The notes under the pieces were generated by a model. It was not told the origin of the DNA, ran no database searches, and was given only the letters and a program-made list of their open reading frames with translations. A DNA stretch of 64,000 nt. Source: Clavibacter michiganensis. GTDB taxonomy: Bacteria > Actinomycetota > Actinomycetes > Actinomycetales > Microbacteriaceae. The first letter of the stretch is position 1. Each line of letters opens with the position of its first letter. Both the position numbers and the translations under genes were made by a program. Below, piece by piece: positions 1-9,091 of this stretch. The stretch is from NCBI RefSeq assembly GCF_002151125.1, contig NZ_MDJZ01000005.1, positions 310,001 to 374,000 of the forward strand, in the 5' to 3' direction.

Positions 1-1
1 G

Positions 2-664
2 GGCGTCGAGGTCGTGCCCGGCGTGCTCGCCGAGGAGGCCGCGGCGTTCCTCCGGGTGTGGCTCGGATCCGCGTCGCTCGGCCGCCCGTTCGTCACGGCG
101 AAGTGGGCCTCCAGCCTCGACGGCCGCATCGCCGCCGCAGACGGCACGAGCCGCTGGATCACCGGGCCCGCCGCCCGCCACGACGTGCACCGCCGCCGCG
201 CGGAGGCCGATGCGATCCTGGTGGGCACCGGCACCGTGCTCGCCGACGACCCCGCGCTCACCGCCCGGCGGCCCGACGGGATCCCGTACCCGCACCAGCC
301 CGCGCCCGTCGTGCTCGGCGACCGCGCGATCCCCGACGACGCGGCCCTGCACCGCCACCCGCGCCGCCTGATCCGCATCGCCGGCCATGACCCCGCCGCC
401 GCGCTCGCGGAGCTCGGACGCCGGGGGATCCGGCACGTGTTCGTGGAGGGCGGCCCCACGATCGTCTCCGCGCTCGTCGCCGCCGGGCTCGTCGACGAGG
501 TGGTCGCCTACCTCGCGCCCGTGCTCCTCGGCGGACCCCGCACCGCGACCGGCGACCTCGGCGTGCCGAGCATGCCGGCCGCCCACCGACTCACCCTCAT
601 CAGCACGACACGGCTCGGGGACGACCTCCTCGTGACCGCGCGACCCACCACGGAAGGCCAGTGA
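2..664 (+). CDS. ribD: RibD, 3' part (bifunctional deaminase/reductase)
   Basis: Second and third steps of riboflavin synthesis: deamination and reduction of the pyrimidine made from GTP. Only the C-terminal 220 residues are present; the zinc deaminase domain and the start lie before base 1. What is visible is the NADPH-dependent reductase domain, opening with KWASSLDGRIA and TSRWITG, then ILVGTGTVLADDP for cofactor binding, and near the end FVEGGPTIVSAL and APVLLGG. The stop TGA shares its last base with the ATG of ribE (TGATG), so the two are translationally coupled. It is first in a ribD-ribE-ribBA-ribH operon. Any FMN riboswitch would be upstream of this window. Confidence 0.93.
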   Translation, partial: GVEVVPGVLAEEAAAFLRVWLGSASLGRPFVTAKWASSLDGRIAAADGTSRWITGPAARHDVHRRRAEADAILVGTGTVLADDPALTARRPDGIPYPHQPAPVVLGDRAIPDDAALHRHPRRLIRIAGHDPAAALAELGRRGIRHVFVEGGPTIVSALVAAGLVDEVVAYLAPVLLGGPRTATGDLGVPSMPAAHRLTLISTTRLGDDLLVTARPTTEGQ

Positions 665-1326
665 TGTTCACAGGGATCATCGAGGAGCGCGGACGCGTCC
701 TCGCGCTCGACGCCGAGGGCGACTCCGCCCGGATCACGGTGGAGGCGCCGCTCGCGGTGTCCGACGCCCGGCACGGCGACTCCATCAGCGTCGACGGCGT
801 GTGCCTCACGGTCGTCGCGCAGACGCCCGAGGGCTTCACCGCCGACGTCATGCGGCAGACGCTCGTGATGAGCTCGCTCGGACGCCTCGGCGTGGGCTAT
901 CGCGTCAACCTGGAGCGCGCCGCGCGCGTGGGCGACCGCCTGGGCGGCCACATCGTGCAGGGCCACGTCGACGGCACCGGGCGCCTCATCGCGACCACGC
1001 CGGGCGAGGCGTGGCGGATCCTCCGCTTCTCGCTGCCCGCGGACCTCGCGCCGCTCGTGGTCGACCGCGGATCCATCACGGTGCAGGGCGTGAGCCTCAC
1101 CGTGAGCGCGGTCAGCCCGACGGACACGCCGGACGCCGACTCGTGGTTCGAGGTGTCGCTCATCCCGGAGACGCTCTCCGCGACGACGCTGGGCGCGCTG
1201 GAGATCGGCGACGAGGTGAACCTCGAGACCGACGTGCTCGCGCGGCACGTGCAGCGGATGCTCGCGCTCGACGCGCGCGACCGCGACGCCGCACCGGCCG
1301 CCACGACCGAGGGGGACCGCTCATGA
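664..1326 (+). CDS. ribE: Riboflavin synthase, alpha chain
   Basis: Dismutates two 6,7-dimethyl-8-ribityllumazine molecules to riboflavin and a pyrimidine in the cytoplasm; last step of the pathway. The 220 residues start with MFTGIIEERG, the family N-terminus, and contain two tandem lumazine-binding barrels. The second begins near residue 98 with GGHIVQGHVDGTG. The ATG at 664 is preferred over GTG at 661 because MFTGI is the family start and gives the one-base overlap with ribD. The 3' end overlaps the start of ribBA in ATGA. Confidence 0.95.
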   Translation: MFTGIIEERGRVLALDAEGDSARITVEAPLAVSDARHGDSISVDGVCLTVVAQTPEGFTADVMRQTLVMSSLGRLGVGYRVNLERAARVGDRLGGHIVQGHVDGTGRLIATTPGEAWRILRFSLPADLAPLVVDRGSITVQGVSLTVSAVSPTDTPDADSWFEVSLIPETLSATTLGALEIGDEVNLETDVLARHVQRMLALDARDRDAAPAATTEGDRS

Positions 1327-2678
1327 GCCTCGCCGACATCCCCGCGGCGCTGCAGGAGCTGCGCGCCGGACGCCCCGTGATCGTCGTCGACGACGAGGGC
1401 CGCGAGAACGAGGGCGACGTGCTGCTCGCCGCCGAGTCCGCCTCGCCCGAGTGGGTGGCCTGGCTCGTGAAGCACTCGTCGGGCTTCATCTGCGCGCCCA
1501 TGACGAACGAGATCGCCGACCGGCTCGAGCTGCCGCTCATGGTGGCCGACAACCGGGATCCGCGCGGCACCGCGTACACGGTGTCCGTCGACGCGGCCGA
1601 CCGGCTCTCCACCGGCATCAGCGCGTCCGACCGCGCGCACACCCTGCGCGTGCTCGCCGACCTCCGCAGCGTGCCGACGAGCCTGCACCGGCCCGGCCAC
1701 ATCCTGCCGCTGCGCGCGGTGGACGGCGGCGTGCGCGAGCGCGACGGCCACACCGAGGCCGCGGTCGACCTGCTCACGCTCGCGGGGCTCACGCCCGTCG
1801 GCGCGATCAGCGAGATCGTGCAGGACGACGGCGAGATGATGCGGCTGCCCGGCCTCCTCGCCCTCGGCGAGCGCGAGGGCGTGCTCGTCGTCACGATCGA
1901 GGCGCTCAAGGAGCACCTGGAGGAGTTCCACTGCGACCGTCCGCTCGAGCCCGCGGTCGAGATCCCCGAGGCGTCGCGGGTCATCTTCGAGGTCGAGACC
2001 ACGGTGCCCACGACGCACGGCACGTTCCGGCTGCGCGCCTACCGCGACCGCACGACGGGCGCCGACCACGTGGCCGTCGTCTCCGGCGAGCCGACCGCGC
2101 ACGGCACGCTCGTGCGCGTGCACTCGGAGTGCCTGACGGGCGAGGCGCTCGGATCCCTCAAGTGCGAGTGCGGTCCGCAGCTCGACGCGGCGCTCGACGA
2201 GATCGCCCGCACGGGCGGCGTGGTCGTCTACCTGCGCGGGCACGAGGGCCGCGGGATCGGCCTCGTCAACAAGCTGCGCGCGTACCGGCTGCAGGAGGAC
2301 GGCCTCGACACGCTCGACGCCAACGTCGCCCTCGGCCTCCCGGCGGACGCGCGCGACTACGGCGCGGCGTCGGCGATCCTGCAGGACATGGGGATCGAGG
2401 ACGTGCGCCTGCTCACGAACAACCCCGAGAAGGTGCGGCAGCTCGAGGCGCACGGCGTGGAGGTGACCGAGCGCGTGCCGCTCGTCGTCGGCGTCAACGC
2501 GACGAACGCGGACTACCTCGCGACCAAGCGCGACCGCATGGGGCACCGCATGGTGCTCGACACCGACATGCACATCGGATCCGACGCCTACCCGGACGCC
2601 GAGGCGCCCGACGGCCTGCGCACCACCACGGCCGGACCGGCCACCATCACCACCACCCCCGAGGAGGAGACCGCATGA
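1323..2678 (+). CDS. ribBA: RibBA: DHBP synthase / GTP cyclohydrolase II
   Basis: Makes both starting materials of riboflavin: 3,4-dihydroxy-2-butanone 4-phosphate from ribulose 5-phosphate, and the pyrimidine from GTP. The 451 residues carry the DHBP-synthase domain first (about 5-205; acidic metal site in DDEGRENEGD at 23-32, RPGHI near 123-127). The GTP cyclohydrolase II domain follows (about 225-425), with zinc ligands C270, C281 and C283 in CLTGEALGSLKCECG and the RGHEGRGIGL loop. Full length for the fused actinobacterial form, with about 25 Ala/Thr/Pro-rich residues at the C-terminus. ATGA overlaps at both ends join it to ribE and ribH. Confidence 0.96.
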   Translation: MSLADIPAALQELRAGRPVIVVDDEGRENEGDVLLAAESASPEWVAWLVKHSSGFICAPMTNEIADRLELPLMVADNRDPRGTAYTVSVDAADRLSTGISASDRAHTLRVLADLRSVPTSLHRPGHILPLRAVDGGVRERDGHTEAAVDLLTLAGLTPVGAISEIVQDDGEMMRLPGLLALGEREGVLVVTIEALKEHLEEFHCDRPLEPAVEIPEASRVIFEVETTVPTTHGTFRLRAYRDRTTGADHVAVVSGEPTAHGTLVRVHSECLTGEALGSLKCECGPQLDAALDEIARTGGVVVYLRGHEGRGIGLVNKLRAYRLQEDGLDTLDANVALGLPADARDYGAASAILQDMGIEDVRLLTNNPEKVRQLEAHGVEVTERVPLVVGVNATNADYLATKRDRMGHRMVLDTDMHIGSDAYPDAEAPDGLRTTTAGPATITTTPEEETA

Positions 2679-3157
2679 GCGGACACGGAGCACCCGACAT
2701 CGACCCCACCGCGATCGACGGGACGGGCCTCGCGGTCACCGTCGTCGCCGGACGCTGGCACGACGAGATCAGCGCGGGCCTCCTCGCGGGCGCGCAGCGC
2801 GTGCTCGACGCGGCCGGCGTCACCACCACCGTGATCCGCGTGCCCGGCAGCTTCGAGCTGCCCGTGGTCGCGCGTGCGGCGCTCGACGCGGGGGCCGACG
2901 CGGTCGTCGCGCTCGGCGTGATCATCCGCGGCGGCACGCCGCACTTCGAGTACGTGTCCGACGCGGCGACCTCGGGCCTCACGCAGGCGTCGCTCCTCGC
3001 CGGCAAGCCGATCGGCTTCGGGCTGCTCACGCTCGACGACGAGCAGCAGGGCCTCGACCGGGCGGGGCTCCCGGGCTCGAAGGAGGACAAGGGCGCCGAG
3101 GCGGCCGAGGCGGCGGTGACGACCGCGCTGCTGCTGAAGGGGATCCGCGGCGCCTGA
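2675..3157 (+). CDS. ribH: 6,7-dimethyl-8-ribityllumazine synthase
   Basis: Condenses the RibD pyrimidine product with the DHBP made by RibBA, giving the substrate of riboflavin synthase; the family forms hollow capsids. The 160 residues show AVVALGVIIRGGTPHFEYV, with the catalytic histidine in the GTPHFEYV loop, and VPGSFELPVVAR, both family hallmarks. AGG-rich sequence (gaggaggaga, 2661-2670) lies just before the ATG at 2675, which overlaps the ribBA stop. Last gene of the operon, followed at once by a terminator hairpin. Confidence 0.95.
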   Translation: MSGHGAPDIDPTAIDGTGLAVTVVAGRWHDEISAGLLAGAQRVLDAAGVTTTVIRVPGSFELPVVARAALDAGADAVVALGVIIRGGTPHFEYVSDAATSGLTQASLLAGKPIGFGLLTLDDEQQGLDRAGLPGSKEDKGAEAAEAAVTTALLLKGIRGA

Positions 3158-3168
3158 TCCGGGCGCGG

Positions 3169-3194
3169 GAGGGGCGGTCCCGGGACCGCCCCTC
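3169..3194. terminator. Bidirectional terminator after ribH
   Basis: A perfect 26-base palindrome: arm GAGGGGCGGTCC at 3169-3180, mirrored at 3183-3194 around CG. It sits between the convergent stops of ribH and the FNT gene and touches the latter's stop codon, so it probably serves both strands. There is no U tract, as is common at this G+C. Confidence 0.75.
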
Positions 3195-3996
3195 AGCTCG
3201 CGCGCCGCTCCTGGATGAGCTCCTTCGTGCGCACCAGGCGCAGCACCGTGACCAGCAGGATCCCGCCGAGCATGTTGAACAGCAGCGTGTAGCCGAACCA
3301 GCCGAGCCACTGCCCGTACGTCACGTCCGCCCCCGACTGGATCGCCCCGAAGACGAGGAGCGAGTCGAGGATCGAGTGGAACAGCTGCAGGCCCGCGAGC
3401 AGGAAGCCGCCCGCGACCGCGGCGACGATGCGCGCGACGTCCGAGGTCGTGCCCTGCTGCATGCGCGTCATCAGCGTGATGGTGCTGCCGCCGAGCACGG
3501 CCAGCATCACGGTCTGCAGCGTGAAGCCGGGATCGACGAAGTGGTGCGCGGACTCCGCGAGGGTGTCGTGCCACTCCGGGAAGGCCTGCACGAGGATCCA
3601 CATGAAGACCCAGCCGCCCGCGAGGTTGGCGACGAGAGTGCCGCCCCAGAGGCGCATCAGCTGGCCGATGCCCGCCTCCTTCGCCGCCACGGCCGCGATG
3701 GGCATGAGGAAGTTCTCGGTGAAGAGCTCGGAGTGCGCGAGCAGCAGGGCGATGAGGCCGATGCTGAACGCGAGGCCCGCGAGCAGGTGGCTGCCCGTCT
3801 CGTGCAGGACGGCGACGAGCGCCATCACGCCGAGGCCGACCTCGAGCCCGCCGAAGAAGCCCGTGATCAGGACGACGCGGAACGTGCGGTGCAGCCGCTC
3901 GGCGCCCTCCTCGACCGTCGCGTCGAACCCCTCCTGCAGCTCGTCCTCGACGGGGCCGTCGCCCTCGCCGAGCTCGCGGCGCTTGTCCTCGCTCAT
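3193..3996 (-). CDS. Formate/nitrite transporter (FNT) family protein
   Basis: Predicted inner-membrane channel of the FocA/NirC family, moving small monocarboxylates or similar anions. The 267 residues begin with an acidic soluble segment (MSEDKRRELGEGDGPVEDEL, to about 40), then about six hydrophobic segments. The second helical pair has the FNT feature of a broken helix near SELFTENFLMPIAA, then LWGGTLVANLAGG. ATG at 3996 fits the soluble head; further upstream codons read as unlikely protein. It is convergent with ribH and divergent from the transport operon. The longer head and weak match to the FocA omega loop suggest the YfdC-like branch; the substrate cannot be read. Confidence 0.8.
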   Translation of the reverse strand: MSEDKRRELGEGDGPVEDELQEGFDATVEEGAERLHRTFRVVLITGFFGGLEVGLGVMALVAVLHETGSHLLAGLAFSIGLIALLLAHSELFTENFLMPIAAVAAKEAGIGQLMRLWGGTLVANLAGGWVFMWILVQAFPEWHDTLAESAHHFVDPGFTLQTVMLAVLGGSTITLMTRMQQGTTSDVARIVAAVAGGFLLAGLQLFHSILDSLLVFGAIQSGADVTYGQWLGWFGYTLLFNMLGGILLVTVLRLVRTKELIQERRAS

Positions 3997-4376
3997 GCGC
4001 CGGGCCGCCCGGTCGTGGGCGCGCGGCGGGCGAGGGACATCTCGATGCAGGTCACGGGACCCTTCCCGGAGCCGATGCCGCGCCGCCGGGGTGGCGGGCG
4101 AGGAGACGGCCCCGCTGACCATGCAACTCGGTGCCGGGCCGCGCGACACGATCCCGGCTGGGCCTTGACAGGGCGCACCCGAGCCCACGGCAGCGGGATC
4201 GGGCTCGGCCGCCGATCCCGCCCGCGTCCGGCATGGCATCCGCGGCGACAGGACGCGACCTCATGACGCGGCCTCGCATGCGGGACGGCGCATTTGTGGG
4301 CGATAAGTCTTCTCAATAGAGTCGGACGAGGCCCGGCCGGATCGTCCGGCTCCGCGCGTGGACGGACAAGGACCCG
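3997..4376. other. 380-bp divergent intergenic region
   Basis: Separates the FNT gene (leftward) from the metallophore-like transport operon (rightward). The right-hand 80 bases contain an unusual A/T-rich patch, annotated separately as a promoter. I found no credible small ORF or RNA gene in the remainder, which presumably also holds the FNT promoter. Confidence 0.6.
4294..4322 (+). promoter_or_regulatory. Candidate promoter and operator of the transport operon
   Basis: TTGTGG (4294-4299) and TAGAGT (4317-4322) are separated by 17 bases and resemble a -35/-10 pair. The spacer holds the imperfect dyad GATAAGTCTTCTC (4302-4314; five of six arm pairs match around a central T), placed where a repressor would block polymerase. 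This would put the start near 4329, with an AAGGA-containing leader before the ATG at 4377. The dyad is not a recognisable DtxR, Fur or Zur box. Prediction only. Confidence 0.4.
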
Positions 4377-5236
<860 letters not shown>

Positions 5237-5240
<4 letters not shown>

Positions 5241-6106
5241 GCGACGTCATCCGGCCCGCGGGCGCCGTCGCGGCCGCCTCCGCCGACGCGCTGACGGCCA
5301 CCGGGATCACGCACCGCTACCCGCCGCGCCGCGACCCCGCCGCGCGGCGCACGGCCCGCACCGCTCATGCGTCCGGCGCCGCGGGACCCGCGCCCGCGCT
5401 CGACGACGTGACGTTCCGCGTCGCGCCCGGCGAGACGGTCGGGATCGTGGGCCGCTCCGGATCCGGCAAGTCGACCCTCCTGCGGGTCCTGCTCGCCCTC
5501 GAGGCGCCGACCGCGGGAGCCGTCGCGCTCGGCGACCGGGCCGTCGTGCCCGGCCGCGCGTCCGCCCTGCGCTGGTACCGGCGGCACGTGCAGGCGGTGC
5601 CGCAGGATCCGGGCGCGAGCCTCGAGCCGCGCATGACCGTGCGGCAGCTGATCCGCGAACCGCTCCGCCGCCTCGACGTGCCGGGCGACCACGCCGCCAT
5701 CGTCGCGCGCGCCCTCGACGACGTCGGCCTCGCCGCGTCCCTCGCCGACCGGCGGCCGCGCGAGCTCTCCGGCGGGCAGGCGCAGCGCGTGGCCCTCGCG
5801 CGGGCCATCGCGACCTCGCCCGGGATCCTCCTCGCCGACGAGCCCGTCAGCGGGGTGGACCTGCCGCTGCGGGACCGGATCATCGAGCTCCTCGGCTCCC
5901 TGGTGCGCGAGCGGGGCCTCGGGCTCGTGCTCGTGTCGCACGACCTCGACGCCGTCGCCCGGCTCTGCGGGCGGAGCGTCGTGCTCGCGGGCGGGCGGAT
6001 CGCGGAGGAGGGGCCGACGCAGCGCCTGCTCGCCGACCCCGCGCATCCGGCCACGCAAGAGCTCGCCGACGCGGTCCCCCGGCTGCCGGGAGCGCGCACC
6101 GCATGA
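5237..6106 (+). CDS. Opp/Dpp/Nik-type ABC transporter ATPase (second)
   Basis: Partner ATPase (DppF/NikE/CntF-like), 289 residues. Walker A GRSGSGKS at 72-79, Q-loop VPQDPGASLEP near 121-131, signature LSGGQAQR at 177-184, Walker B ILLADEP at 197-203, H-loop LVSHD. Between the A-loop tyrosine (ITHRYP, about 24-29) and the next strand there are about 25 extra Ala/Arg/Thr-rich residues, longer than usual in this family. ATGA overlaps at both ends place it inside one transcript with the first ATPase and the MFS gene. Confidence 0.87.
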
Positions 6107-7560
6107 CCGCGTCCCACCCGTCCGGCCCCGCGGGCCCGGCCTCCGCCGTGCCCGGACCCGCACCGCGTGCCGCGCGCCGCGGATCCCCGCCCGCCGCCGT
6201 GCTGCTCTCCAGCCAGCTCGTCTTCAACCTCGGCTTCTACGCCGTCGTCCCGTTCCTCGCCGTCGTGATGCGCGACGACCTCGGGCTCGGCGCCCTCGCG
6301 ATCGGCCTCGTGCTCGGCGCGCGCACGTTCAGCCAGCAGGGCCTCTTCCTCCTCGGCGGGATGCTCGCCGACCGCTTCGGCCCGCGCACCCTCATCGCGG
6401 CGGGCTGCGCCGTGCGCGTGTCCGGCTACCTGGGGCTCGCCCTGGCCGCGGACCTGCCGGGCTTCCTCCTCGGCGCGGTCCTCACCGGGTTCGGCGGCGC
6501 GCTGTTCAGCCCGGCGCTGCAGAGCCTCGTCGCGGCCGCCGACGTGCGGGCGCGCGCCACGCGTCGGCCGGGGCGCCCGTCGCTGTTCGCCGCGCTCGTG
6601 CTGGTGGGCGAGATCGGCGCGGCCGTGGGTCCGCTCGCCGGCGCCGCGCTGCTCGGGCTCGGGTTCTCGACGACCGTGCTCGTGGGCGCGGCGCTGTTCG
6701 CGGCCGTCGGGGTGGCGCTCTGGTGCGTGATCCCGGCGGACGCGGGGCGTCCCGTCGCGTCGTCGCCCGCGGGATCCGCGCCGGCCGGATCCGCGCCTGA
6801 GGGATCCGCGCCCGCCGCACCGCGCCCCGACCGCTGGGCCGCCGTCCGCGACCGCCGCTTCCTCGCCTTCTCCGCCCTGTTCGCGGTCGACCTGGTCGCC
6901 TACAACCAGCTCTACCTCGGCCTGCCGCTCGAGCTCGCGCGGGCGGGCGCCGGTACGGCCGCGGTGGGATCCGCGTTCCTCGCCGTCTCGCTCCTCACCA
7001 TCACGCTGCAGTGGCCCGTCGCCCTCCTCGCGAAGCGGCTCGGTCCCGGCCGCGCGCTCGCCCTCGGCTTCGGCACCACGGCGACGGGCTTCGCGGCGCT
7101 CGCGCTCGGATCCGCCGTGCCGCCGCCCGCCGGTGCCGAGCTGGTGCCCGCCGCGGTCCTCGTGGTCTGCCTCACGCTCGGCCACATGACCGCGGGCCCC
7201 GTGACCATGGAGCTCGTCCCCCCGTTCGCCGCCGGCCGGCCGACCGCCTCGTTCTACGGGCTGCTCGCGAGCTGCGGCGGGATCTCCGTGCTCGTGGCCG
7301 GCGGCGTGGTCGGCTCCCTGCTCGACGCGGCACCCGCCGTCGCCTGGGGGATCCTCGCCGCGCTGCCCGTCGCCGCGGCCGTCGGCCTGCCCCGGCTGCT
7401 GCCCGCTCCCTCCCCCGCCTCGCCCGACATCGACGTCCCCGCGCCCGGCGTCGCGGCGCCCCTCCACGACACGACCGCTCCCCCGACCACCACCCCCGAT
7501 GCCCCGCGCATCGCCGACGATGCCCCGCGCATCCCCGCCGAAGGACCCCATGCCCGCTAG
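6103..7560 (+). CDS. MFS exporter (MdtH/CntE-like)
   Basis: Twelve-helix major facilitator of 485 residues. The first half has LGFYAVVPFLAVVMRDDLGLG and the MFS loop GGMLADRFGPRT typical of drug/metallophore exporters. A low-complexity loop of repeated GSAP units (about residues 221-245) joins the two halves. The C-terminal tail is Pro/Thr-rich with a doubled DAPRI. Its position between the ATPases and the binding protein of an Opp/Nik-type importer is what suggests an export role coupled to the importer, as with CntE and staphylopine. Without biosynthetic genes nearby the cargo is unknown; an ordinary drug exporter is the alternative. Confidence 0.8.
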   Translation: MTASHPSGPAGPASAVPGPAPRAARRGSPPAAVLLSSQLVFNLGFYAVVPFLAVVMRDDLGLGALAIGLVLGARTFSQQGLFLLGGMLADRFGPRTLIAAGCAVRVSGYLGLALAADLPGFLLGAVLTGFGGALFSPALQSLVAAADVRARATRRPGRPSLFAALVLVGEIGAAVGPLAGAALLGLGFSTTVLVGAALFAAVGVALWCVIPADAGRPVASSPAGSAPAGSAPEGSAPAAPRPDRWAAVRDRRFLAFSALFAVDLVAYNQLYLGLPLELARAGAGTAAVGSAFLAVSLLTITLQWPVALLAKRLGPGRALALGFGTTATGFAALALGSAVPPPAGAELVPAAVLVVCLTLGHMTAGPVTMELVPPFAAGRPTASFYGLLASCGGISVLVAGGVVGSLLDAAPAVAWGILAALPVAAAVGLPRLLPAPSPASPDIDVPAPGVAAPLHDTTAPPTTTPDAPRIADDAPRIPAEGPHAR

Positions 7561-9091
7561 ATGCTCCCGCCCCGCCCGCTCCGCCGCCCTCGTCGCCCTC
7601 GCCACCGCGTCGGTGCTCGCCCTCAGCGGCTGCTTCGCCGCGAGCCCCGGATCCGCTCCGGACGGCGCGCAGGACGGCGACGGCCGCATCCGCCTCGCCA
7701 TGCTGCAGCCGCCCCGCTCCGGCCTCACGCCGCTCAGCGACGACGCCTTCAAGCTCTCGCGCTGGAGCACGGCCGAGACGCTCGTGACCCTCGACGACCT
7801 CGGCGACGCCCAGCCGCAGCTCGCCACCGGGTGGACCCGCGTCGACGACCTCACCTGGGCCTTCGACATCCGGCCCGACGTGCCCTTCCACGACGGCACG
7901 GTCCTCACGGCCGCGCAGGCCGCCGCGTCGCTCACCGCCGCCGCGACCGCGAGCCCGAAGCCGCGGATCCTCGACGGCGTCGACCTCACCGCGACCGCGG
8001 ACGGCGACCGGCTCGTCGTGCGCACGGCGACGCCGGACCCGCTCGTGCCGCAGCGCCTCTCGAGCCCGCAGCTGGCGATCCTCGCGGCCTCCGCGTACGG
8101 CGCCGACGGCACGGTCTCGCCCGTCGGCACCGGCACGGGTCCGTTCCGCCTCACCGCGGTCGACGGCACCTCGTCCGCCACGCTCGACCGGTTCGACGAC
8201 TACTGGGGCGGCCGGGCCGCGTCCGCGGGCATCGACGTGACCTTCGTCCCCGACGGCACCGCGCGGGCCGCCGCGCTCCGCACCGGGACGGCCGACGTGG
8301 TCGAGGCGATCCCCGTGGGCCAGGCCGCGCAGGTGGATCCGCAGCTCCTGCACGAGGTCTCGATGCCGCGCACGAACACGCTGTACCTCAACACGGGGTC
8401 GGGGCCGTTCGCGGATCCCGCCGTGCGCGCCGCCGCCCAGGCCGGGGTCGACCGCGCCGAGCTCGTCTCCGGCGTCTACGAGGGCCGGGCCGACGAGGCC
8501 GCCGGGCTCCTCGGACCGGCGCTGCCCTGGGCCGCCGACCTCCGCGACGACGCCTCCTACCGCGACGCGCTCGCGGGCCGCGCCGCGCCCGCGCAGGTGG
8601 ACGGCGTGCCGATCACCCTCGGCACCTTCACCGACCGCGCCGAGCTCCCCGAGGTGGCCGTGCAGCTCGAGCAGCAGCTCGAGGCGGCCGGGTTCCAGGT
8701 GACGCAGGACGTGCGCGAGTACCAGTACATCGAGGCCGACGCGGTGGCCGGGAGGTTCGACGCCTTCATCCTGTCCCGCGCGACCGTGCTCGACTCGGGC
8801 GACCCCGCCGCCTACCTCTACAGCGACTTCGCGTGCCAGGGCTCGTTCAACATCTCGCAGCTGTGCGACCCGGCCGTCGACCAGGCCCTCACCGAGGCGT
8901 CCGCGCTGCCGGCCGGACCCGAACGCCGCGCCGCGATCATGGGGGTCGAGGCGCGCGTGCTCGCCGACGACGCCGCGGTGCCGCTCCTGCACGAGCGCGT
9001 GATCCAGGGCGAGGCCACCGGGGTCACGGGCGCCGTGCGGGATCCCCGCGAGCGCGCGCTCATCACCGCCGACACGCGCGTCGAGCGCTGA
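7550..9091 (+). CDS. Family-5 solute-binding lipoprotein
   Basis: Extracellular receptor of the ABC importer. 513 residues with a lipoprotein signal: hydrophobic stretch to LALSGC, lipidated C28. The mature part is SBP_bac_5-like, with YIEADAVAGRFDAFILSR and other features of the DppA/NikA/CntA fold. ATG 7550 is chosen because GAAGGA precedes it by about seven bases and it starts the signal peptide. The longer frame from 7499 only repeats the MFS tail region. It overlaps the MFS gene by 11 bases and the permease start by one. Confidence 0.88.
   Translation: MPARCSRPARSAALVALATASVLALSGCFAASPGSAPDGAQDGDGRIRLAMLQPPRSGLTPLSDDAFKLSRWSTAETLVTLDDLGDAQPQLATGWTRVDDLTWAFDIRPDVPFHDGTVLTAAQAAASLTAAATASPKPRILDGVDLTATADGDRLVVRTATPDPLVPQRLSSPQLAILAASAYGADGTVSPVGTGTGPFRLTAVDGTSSATLDRFDDYWGGRAASAGIDVTFVPDGTARAAALRTGTADVVEAIPVGQAAQVDPQLLHEVSMPRTNTLYLNTGSGPFADPAVRAAAQAGVDRAELVSGVYEGRADEAAGLLGPALPWAADLRDDASYRDALAGRAAPAQVDGVPITLGTFTDRAELPEVAVQLEQQLEAAGFQVTQDVREYQYIEADAVAGRFDAFILSRATVLDSGDPAAYLYSDFACQGSFNISQLCDPAVDQALTEASALPAGPERRAAIMGVEARVLADDAAVPLLHERVIQGEATGVTGAVRDPRERALITADTRVER

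Noticed and set aside
1451-2674. Long plus-frame reading of Arg/Pro/Ala residues upstream of ribH
   Set aside because: It is the shifted frame of ribBA; only the part from 2675 is a gene (ribH).
4131-4319. 62-codon ORF in the intergenic region before the transport operon
   Set aside because: Arg/Pro/Ala-rich, no SD, and it overlaps the predicted promoter.
6770-6822. Repeated GGATCCGCG units as a transposon end or att site
   Set aside because: They encode the repeated GSAP linker of the MFS protein, have no target duplication or terminal inverted repeat, and belong to the general GGATCC excess.
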